This document shows positions 56,400 to 64,000 of a stretch of 64,000 nt of DNA, piece by piece (the stretch's first letter is position 1; each line of letters opens with the position of its first letter). Under the pieces are notes generated by a model. The model did no database searches and was not told the DNA's origin. It saw only the letters and a list, made by a program, of their open reading frames with translations. The position numbers and the translations under genes are program-made. This DNA is from Brienomyrus brachyistius (lineage: Eukaryota > Chordata > Actinopteri > Osteoglossiformes > Mormyridae), in assembly GCF_023856365.1 (NCBI RefSeq), contig NC_064536.1, positions 38,060,776 to 38,124,775 of the forward strand, given 5' to 3'.

Positions 56400-56910
56400 A
56401 TAATAATAATAATAATAATAACAATAATAAAAGCAACTACATACGGTACTGTACTACATTGCACCTCAAGCCCCCCCCTCACAAATCTCTAGATGTCTCT
56501 CTAGAACCAGGGCGATTATAAAAGATCATCGCCATCCAAATCATCACCTGTTCATCAAACTGCCCTCCAGGAAAAGGTTCAGATCCATTAGGTGCAAAAC
56601 CAACAGACTAAAGAATAGCTTCTACCCTTGGGCTGTCAGAACTGTAAATCCACCAGATCCCTGACATCGTCCCTCCCCATTATTGCTATCTCTGGGAACT
56701 TACGGTGATCATAAGTGTATGTGGGTAGGTGAGTGGGAGGGTGTATATGTAGATCCTCTCCATATAATCATTTTAACTGTTGTTATTTATTTTCATTTTT
56801 ATCTTGTAATGTCTCTGTCACTGTTCTTGAATCTTTGTGGTCTGTCAGTTAATTTCATTTTCCAGGCAACTAAACAATGACAATAAAAGTCTTGAACTTG
56901 AACAAAACAT
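56400..56910 (+). mobile_element. LINE 3' end
   Basis: Reads LFIKLPSRKRFRSIRCKTNR and KNSFYPWAVRTVNPPDP, then a 3' end ...aatgacaataaaagtcttgaacttgaac. A short (AAT)n lies at 56400-56430. Confidence 0.6.
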
Positions 56911-57929
56911 AGATAGGGAGGCTTTTATAAAATTGTAATAAATTCATAGATTTATACCAAGCTTCTGTTTTGCGTATCAATGCAGTTTTCACACATCATG
57001 ATGCTGTGAGTAAAAACATACAGAGAGGAACAAAGAAACGTCACACATCAGCAGAATCACACATCAGCAGAATCACACATCAACAAAATTGGTGCAGAAA
57101 GACGCTGAACATTTCAGCATCGTTTTAACCTCATTGCCAACCTCTGAGTTAAACATCAGTGACTCTGTGTGCAAACTCAGCTCACCCCAGTGGTCATGTG
57201 CTTTGGGCTCCTGTTTCACATTATGGAGACGCAGGTTATTTACTTTATTAACTCATTTATTTACTTTGCTTTGCATTAAAATGTCTGCTAAGTGCATTTG
57301 CAGTTAGTGTTAAGGGCCCCATGGTGACATCACTGTGCCGAGGGACTTTCTGAACCCACCAAGCCACTGTAGGAAGCTTTAAAATGAGCCAGAAAATCAC
57401 ATAAATAAAAACGGGGAGGAGCTGAGCCACCTTGGGGGGGCAAAGTCTGTCTTCAGCCTTCGGACCCCGATGGTCCAGTTTCCCGTTCCAGTTTGACAGT
57501 CCCACGTAGATACAGCAGCGTTTAGCAATGTATCAGCTCCAGGCTCCCTGCAACCCAGCGCCGGCTCAGTGGGTTTGGAAGATGGGCAGGTGGAGAGAAC
57601 TCAGTACCAAACATTTTTAAAAATTACCCACAATTAGCAGCAGCTGCCATTTCATATATAAACATCAGAAAGGAGCAGGAAGAGCAGAAGTGAAGCTTTC
57701 ACACATCTGGAGTGCTGTGATAAACCTGCGGGGGGGCGTGAGGGAGGCACATCACAGTGGACCATAAAAACACAGATGGGACTAATCGGGGGTCACCAAG
57801 GGTGGAAGTGTGTTGGTCTGTCCACTAGGTGGTGCTGTCTAAGGAGTCCCCCCCCACCACCCAACAGAATCACGGCCATACTTAAGAAGTCACATGGCTC
57901 CACAGTGAACTTCCTGTTTGTGCTGACCT

Positions 57930-58268
57930 TGTCACTACCGAAAATGTTACTTCTGCTACTACGCATGCGCAAGCTTACGACTTCTGCGAGGAGGTGTGCT
58001 ATTTTTACGGCATCACGTCACATTTCATCGTCTGTTGATTTTTGATGAGAGGAAATAGAAGTTTTAACCAGATAATGATGGAGACCTTTGACTTTTGCTC
58101 CAATTTAAAAGATTTTATTTTGAATTACGTTATTACGTAAATCCGGTAATAACAACTATACGTAATAAAGAAGTGCTGGAAATTTCGTGGACGCATGCCT
58201 GATAAATGTGCGCACGCGTAGTAGCGGAAGTTACATTTTCAGTAAGTATAACATTTTCTGTAGTGACA
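57930..58268. mobile_element. MITE with TGTCACTAC ends and GACCT target duplication
   Basis: The left end tgtcactaccgaaaatgtta...cgcatgcgc and the complementary right end tgtcactacagaaaatgtta...cgcgtgcgc. gacct lies on both sides (57925-57929, 58269-58273). The homologous block of copy B (about 36967) has an uninterrupted tgctgacctcacagcc, an empty site. Confidence 0.78.
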
Positions 58269-58273
58269 GACCT

Positions 58274-59180
58274 CATGTAAGCCAAACGCTTTGCTTTGCA
58301 GAAGAGCAGCCAATGGGTGTGGGTTGAAGAGGGACAAGAGGATGTAGCAGGCTGGGGTTCAGCTCCCCCTTCTGGCTCCTGAGTGTAGCACATTCTAACA
58401 GGAGCCTTTACGGTAAAATCCTATCAGAGCATAATATTTTAAGAATTACGTTCAGTGTGAGAGCTGCCAAACTCTGACCTCTCCCCTTCAGCAGAGGTTG
58501 CATTTTGGCCTTTCCACTAAGAAGGTCACGGCAGTAACACACAGACTGGAGGTTTAGTGTTTAGCAGAGCAGAGAGAATGGGGGTATTTTCTTGTACGTG
58601 GATTACTCGTTTAGCCAGATGTAATTGTTGACGATTTGACATGATCCTGGATCTGTCGGTTATTCGAAACTGTTGCTGGATGTGTTGTCATAGCAGCACA
58701 TCCAAATCCTCAAACCTGCTCGGAGCAGGTTTGTTCTACATGTAAGGACTTGTGAAAATGCATATTTTGGGTTTTTGTCATTCTACTGTGCTGTCCCAGA
58801 ATGCCGGGGTAAGAGTTGCCGCATTTCTGCTATAATGTATTGGCCAATCATTTTCATCCATGTTGATGGGTTGCTAATGAGACGTGAATGGACCAATGAG
58901 AAAATGAGCGACTAAGGACTATGGGGGTTTTTTTGGTTGCTTCTAAAAAAAGCAGAGGAAGAAGGAAGAGCGGGAGAACACCGTGCGGGTTTTTTCTCCC
59001 TCCGAAAAGTGTTGTCCGGAGTTTTGCTGCTGTGTTCTGCTGCCGGACGGCAGACATGATCACAGAGGAGAGTGACTGGTGTGCCGGAGGCTTGGAGGTG
59101 TTCGGCTGCAAGGGTGTCGCAGGGTTGCGCCATGCTGAAGGAAGGCCCGCTCGGCGGAACTTGCCCGCGCGTACTGCTCT
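58274..59180. other. Non-coding end of copy C and flanking sequence
   Basis: The block to 58540 is shared with 37000-37200. Beyond it, only a DNA-element-like ggggtattttcttgtacgt near 58580 is noticed. Confidence 0.4.
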
Positions 59181-59261
59181 GCATCCATCCATCCATTTTC
59201 CAAACCGCTTATCCTACTAGGTCGAGGGGGGTCCGGAGCCTATCCCAGAAACAATGGGCAT
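59181..59261 (-). mobile_element. tRNA-type SINE, 3' fragment
   Basis: About 80 bp from the (GGAT)n tail. Truncated next to the Tc1 fossil. Confidence 0.75.
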
Positions 59262-59262
59262 G

Positions 59263-59565
59263 CCAGTATAACAGTCTTCCCCTATAACATTAAGTTGGAG
59301 AATATAGAGCAGAGCATCTGAGTCCATTCTTCTTTACAGAATCTCTCCAGATCATCCAGGGTCCTTGGCCATCGATGTGCACTATCCTCTTCAGCTCAGC
59401 CCACAGGTTTTCAGTGGGGTTCAGGTCAGGGGACTGAGATGGCCATGGCAGAAGTATTCTGTGGTCAGCTAACTATTTTTGTGTTGATTTGGACATGTGC
59501 TTAGGATCACTGTCCGGCTGGAAGATCCAATGACAGCCCAGTTTTAGTTTCCTGGCAGGCAGCCA
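59263..59565 (-). pseudogene. Tc1-like transposase fossil, 3' part
   Basis: The minus strand encodes KLKLGCHWIFQPDSDPKH, PWPSQSPDLNPTENLWAELK, the DPKH and DLNPIEN blocks of Tc1 transposases. It is separated from its 5' part by a LINE. Confidence 0.78.
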
Positions 59566-61447
59566 AATCCATCCATCCATCATTTCCCGCTTAATCTGAG
59601 GTCGGGTCGCGGAGGCAGCAGTCTCAGCAGGGAGGCCCAGACTTCCCTCTCCCCGGCCAGTTCATTCAGCTCCTATGGGGGGGATCCCGAGGCGTTTCCA
59701 GGCCAACCGAGAGACATAGTCCCTCCAGCATGTCCTGGGCCTTCCCCGGGGTCTCCTCCCAGTGGGACATGCCCGGAACACCTCACCAGGGAGGCGTCCA
59801 ATCCTAATTAGATGCCCGAGCCACCTCATCTGGCTCCTCTCAATGGCTCCTTTTGGCTCAGCTCCTTTTTCACCATGACAAACCGATGCAGCGCCTGCAT
59901 CACTGCTGACGCCACACCGATCCGCCTGTCGATCTCCCGTTTCATCCTTCCCTCACTCGTGAACAAGACCCCAAGATACTTAATCTTCTCCTCTCGGGAG
60001 AGGATCACATCCCAAATCTGAGGTTCGACAATCCGGCGGACCATCCTCTCCAGAACCCCCGAATAGACCTTACCAGGAAGGCTGAGGAGTGTGATCCCCC
60101 TATAGTTGGAGCACACCCTCCGGTCCCCTTTCTTGAAGAGGGGGACCACCACCCCGGTCTGCCAATCCAGAGGCACTGCCCCCGATGTCCACGCGATGCT
60201 GCAGATGCATGTCAACCAAGACAACCCAGCAACATCCAGAGCCTTGAGGAACTCCGGGCAAATCTCATCCACCCCTGGGGCCCGGCCACCAAGGAGCTTT
60301 TTAACCACCTCAGCGACCTCTACCCCAGAGATAGGCGAGTCCACTCCCAAGTCCCCACACTCTGCTTTCACATTGGAAGCGATATCGGTGGGATTGAGGA
60401 GGTCTTCGAAGTATTCCTTCCACCGACCAAATACGACCCGAGTTGAGTTCAGCAGCGCACCATCCCCACCATAAACAGTGTTGATGTTGCACCGCTTTCC
60501 CGCCCTGAGCCGCTGGATGGTGAACCATAACCTCCTCGAAGCCGTCCGGAAGTCGTTTTCCATGGCCTCGCCAAACACCTCCCACACCCGAGTTTTTGCC
60601 ACAGCAACCACCAAAGCCGCATCCCGCTTGGCCTGCCGGTAGCCATCAGCTGCATCTGGAGTCCCACAGGCCAAAAAGGCCCGATAGGACTCCTTCTTCA
60701 GCTTGACGGCATCCCTCACCACTGGTGTCCACCAGCGGGTTCGAGGATTGCCGCCGCGACAGGCACCGACCACCTTACGGCCGCAGCTCTGGTCAGCCGC
60801 CTCCACAATGGAGGCGCGGAACATGGCCCATTCGGACTCAATGTCCCCCGCCTCCCCTGGGACATGGGAGAAGTTCTGCCGGAGGCAGGAGTTGAAACTC
60901 CTCCTGACGGCAGTCCGCCAGACGTTCCCAGCAGACCCTCACTATACGCTTGGGCCTGCCAGGCCTGGCCGGCTTCCTCCCCCACCAGCGGAGCCAACCC
61001 ACCACCAGGTAGTGATCAGTTGACAGCTCCGCCCCTCTCTTCACCCGAGTGTCCAAAACATGCGGCCGCAAGTCCAACGACACGACTACAAAGTCGATCA
61101 TCGAACTGCGGCCTAGGGTGTCCTGGTGCCAAGTGCACATATGGACACCCTTATGCCTGAACATGGTGTTCATTATGTACAATCCGTGACAAGCACAGAA
61201 GTCCAATAACAAAGCATCGCTCGGGTTCAGATCGGGGGGGCGTTCCTCCCAATCACGCCCCTCCAGGTCTCACTGTCATTGCCCACGTGAGCATTGAAGA
61301 CCCCCAGCAGAACAAGAGAGTCCCCAGGAGGAACGCTCTCCAACACCCCTTCCAAGAACTCCAAAAAGGGTGGGTATTCTGAACTGCCGTTTGGCGCATA
61401 AGCGCAAACAACAGCCAGGACCTGTCCCCCCCACCCGAGGGGAGGCA
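59566..61447 (-). pseudogene. APE-type LINE with internal RT deletion, inserted in Tc1 fossil
   Basis: Minus-strand order: [16 protein letters not shown] (endonuclease), LDFCACHGLYI.NTMFRHKGVHMCTWHQDTLGR, SMIDFVVVS, RVKRGAELSTDHYLVV, ACRGGNPRTRWWTP, LLGGRAPGVDEICPEFLKALD, PLDWQTGVVVPLFKKGDRRV, NYRGITLLSLPGKVY. The frame 59826-60824 then jumps from RRIVEPQIWD to EEKIKYLGVLFTSEG, so the whole catalytic palm, including the FADD box, is gone without loss of frame. It ends in an ATGGATGG tail at 59566. Confidence 0.8.
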
Positions 61448-62240
61448 AATTTTGACTTAAAATGTCCTGGTTTTTCATGGAGTCCATAATGCTATGTACC
61501 CTAACGAGGTGTCCAGGGCCTTTGGAGTAAAATCACAAAACCTCCACCATATTTTACAATTGGGATAAGGTTCCTTTCATTATAGCCATCTTTCTTTTTA
61601 CGCCAAACCCACCTTATGTTTATTGCCAAAAAGCTCCATTTTTGTTTCATCAGACCACTGAACTTGGTTCCAGTCAAAGTTGTAGTAGCGTTTGCAAACT
61701 CCAGGTGCTTATATTTGTGGTTAACTGACAAAAAAAAGCTTTTTCTGGCAAACCTTCCAAATGATCTGTTAGCATGAAGGGGGTGTTTATAGACGTGGTA
61801 ACCCTGAGGGTTACTTGGTCTTGTAATTCACCAACAGTCATCCTTGGGATTTTTTTTGCCTCTCTTACGATCCTCCTCACTGTATGTGGGGGAACAATAA
61901 ACGTGGGTTTGTAACAGTTCCAGTTCCTGTCCACTTTTTTTATTATTGCCCTAACAGTAGAAATGAGCATTTTCAGGCGAGAAGCTATTTTTTTCATATC
62001 CATTCCCTGATTTATGAAGGTCAACACACTTCACCCTCATTTGGTTTGTATGTTCTCTTATCTTTCCTATGTTAATGGGTGACTAAGAAAATTTGGCCTC
62101 TGTGTCTCCTCATGTTCGTATCCTGTCATGGATTACAGTTTGAAAATTCATATTCACTCCAGATGTACAATTTACATGGGAAACATGCTTCAGTTACGTT
62201 GTGTTCACTATAATTTCCAGGGGTGCCAATAACTGTGGCA
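61448..62240 (-). pseudogene. Tc1-like transposase fossil, 5' part and right end
   Basis: Minus-strand blocks: MLTFINQGMDMKKIASRL (N-terminal helix-turn-helix), TVGELQDQV, then degenerate sequence to [23 protein letters not shown], where the LINE breaks it. The right end ggggtgccaataactgtggc near 62220 is typical of a Tc1 element. Confidence 0.72.
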
Positions 62241-63693
62241 CATGTGTTTTTCTTAAAGATAATTGTGCTGTTCTATTGAGATAGTCACATTTAACCTTGT
62301 ATAGAGTTGCAGTTTAGTGCCACCTTCTGGACAAAGATTAGTACTACACTTAGCGTTAGTGTCCTTGTTTGATGACGTTAAAAATGTGAGTCTAGCAGTA
62401 ATACCAAAGAGCACATGGTCATGGCTGTTATCGCTCCCTGATTTAAGTTAATTTGAAGGCACATTCGGTATGTATACATTGTACAATTATTATTTTACTT
62501 ATGTCTACATATATATACGTTATATCCATGTTAATTTACATGTTGGATATATAACTTTATTCTTTATTTAAATGATTGTATTACCTTTATGATTTAGGGA
62601 AGCAGGTCCCAGTTGTGCTTGTATGTGTACATATCATTATTTTTGTATACTTACCATTCTGTAATTTGTATGTTTTGCAGTTTTACGTCATTCCATAAGC
62701 AACAGTAAAGGATAAACATTAACGTCCGAGTCTGTTGTCTTTTGGGAAACGTTATCTGACTGCCGAGTCAAGCAAGGCGTTTGACGCAGAGGGCAGAACA
62801 ATAATTATTTCTTCATGATGGATTTCTTTTTCTTTGATTAAAACTACTTCAATGAGTTTTTCCTAACTTTTTCAGCATGAGATGAAGTTACTTCACCAAA
62901 AGGTGTATTGTTTTCTATCCCTTTTTAAAAATCTTTACAAGGGGTCCCGTATATATACATAAAATAGATGATTATAGTCAGTTCCAAAGCCAGTTTTTTT
63001 ACTTGAATATATATATAGAACAAGAATAAAAGGGGTGATGAGCGGCTCAGTCGCTTAAGTCTCTATGCTGCTGATTGCATTAACATCTGGTGCCATTGTG
63101 GAGGTCATGTGATTTTGCAATTAAGTCATGTTTGGGGACAGGTGTGGAGGTCATGTGATTTCAGGCTCCACAACGGAGGAACTCCATCTACGATTTGTCC
63201 CCGGTCATATCAGACCGATCAGGCAGCTTCCCGTCAATAGGCAGGAGTAGTCCCCAAAAAGGACTTCTGAATGTTTTTTTTTTTCTTTTTTGTTCTTTTT
63301 GTCAAAACAACATTAGAATGTGTTTGACACAAATTTGTTGATATCCTTGTGTTTAGAATAAATTGAAACATGACATCTCTGTGTCTGAAACATCTTTAAA
63401 CTCTTTGAGACGCACGTAATCTGGTATCAAAATTGAAAATGTCTGAAAATTATATTACACAGTTATCACAACTGGAAAGTGTATCATCTGATTTTTTCAC
63501 ATGTACAGTTCTTGGATAACATACAGACATGCCTGAATGGTTGCTGGTTACAATTTAACATCAAAACTTCAGATTCACCGAGTCTTTTTTGTAGAGTGCA
63601 TCATACTTCTCTGGTTACGGAGGTCATGCTAAAGCGTTTCAGACAGCCTGCAGGTGGAAGTGTTTGGAAATGAGTCCTGAAGGTGTCAGAATA
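62241..63693. other. Non-coding AT-rich stretch, 3' flank of the exon at 63694
   Basis: No gene or known repeat recognised. A duplicated phrase gtggaggtcatgtgatt occurs at 63099 and 63145. Confidence 0.35.
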
Positions 63694-63897
63694 TCAAAAC
63701 ATCGTGTCCCATCCCATCAGCACGAGGGCGGAGTTGGCGGCTGAGTCTCCATGTACATCGAAGTTGGACGTCCAGTAATAATGTCTCCTAAGGCCGTGAA
63801 AAACCTCCGCCAGGCACTGTTGGCCGTCCACCTCATACAGGGAAACATCTGTGGCCTCCTGGCACAGACGGCCACTCTGGAGAAGGCTAGACACAGC
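63694..63897 (-). CDS. Last coding exon of an unidentified gene
   Basis: 204 bp on the minus strand, acceptor acaaacaccccag at 63898, then 67 codons ending ...LVLMGWDTMF and TGA. The peptide has SSLLQSGRLCQEATDVSLYE, a Trp/Tyr-rich segment RRHYYWTSNFDVHGD and balanced codon use without repeats, so it looks like a real protein rather than a transposon. The upstream gene would lie beyond the right window edge. I do not recognise the family. Confidence 0.5.
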   Translation of the reverse strand, partial: AVSSLLQSGRLCQEATDVSLYEVDGQQCLAEVFHGLRRHYYWTSNFDVHGDSAANSALVLMGWDTMF

Positions 63898-64000
63898 CTG
63901 GGGTGTTTGTGAGTGAGTGTTAGTACATTAGTAAAATCTTGAGTTGGCGATTTGTGTGATGTCTTGCATTGGGCTATATCTTCCACCCAAACCGCCCCGA

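Larger units (their letters stand above)
48545..58540. repeat. Segmental duplication copy C
   Basis: Shares with A and B the V exon, signal exon, promoter block and the blocks near 55.3-56.3 kb and 57.0-57.5 kb. With B only it shares 57880-58540 (matched at 36900-37200). The Harbinger and FHQD parts are absent. Confidence 0.8.

Overview
This is vertebrate, almost certainly teleost fish, nuclear DNA. It has intron-split Ig-superfamily exons, SINEs, LINEs of several clades, LTR elements, Tc1, pogo, hAT and Harbinger fossils, and large minisatellites. The tRNA-type SINE with a (GGAT)n tail and the LINE set look fish-like, perhaps osteoglossomorph, but the species is a guess. Most long open frames are repeat artefacts or transposon fossils.

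The host-gene content is a tandem family of immune-type receptor cassettes on the minus strand. Three paralogous pairs, each a 25-bp signal-peptide exon plus a 351-bp Ig V exon, lie at 8574-9635 (A), 26973-28072 (B) and 48829-54938 (C). They sit in large diverged direct duplications (about 1.8-12.2 kb, 22.9-37.2 kb and 48.5-58.5 kb). Only cassette B is followed by exons that complete a receptor: hinge and transmembrane (21540-21713), cytoplasmic 1 (20950-21011) and cytoplasmic 2 with an ITIM-like motif (20733-20789). Exon phases run 1-1-1-0 and give a 222-residue single-V, single-pass receptor resembling fish NITR-like inhibitory receptors. One coding exon of an unidentified gene ends at 63694.

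Region by region: 1-1360 is the end of an LTR element with a proline-rich frame. 1.8-5.4 kb is Harbinger debris with a 52-bp tandem array. 6.4-7 kb is a transposon-derived domain. 8.5-10 kb is receptor cassette A. 12.2-17.9 kb is a nest of a Tx1-type ORF1 fossil, a probable ERV LTR, a complete short Tc1 element, a hAT fossil, and a complete LTR element inside the hAT. 18-20.2 kb holds a solo LTR, a Ty3/gypsy pol fossil and a pogo/Tigger relic. 20.7-28.1 kb is receptor gene B with the second duplication inside its long intron. 28.6-31.9 kb holds LINE inserts. 37.5-38.9 kb is a 51-bp minisatellite. 38.9-41.5 kb is LINE debris. 44.3-47.4 kb is a 45-bp minisatellite. 48.8-55 kb is cassette C, whose first intron holds an L2-like LINE, itself hit by an ERV solo LTR, a CR1 and another solo LTR. 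59-62.2 kb is a LINE nested in a Tc1 fossil.

Functionally, the receptor cassettes appear to form one immune gene cluster that has grown by segmental duplication and been invaded repeatedly by retroelements. Several insertions have exact target-site duplications, or an empty site in a sister copy, so their relative order can be read from the sequence.
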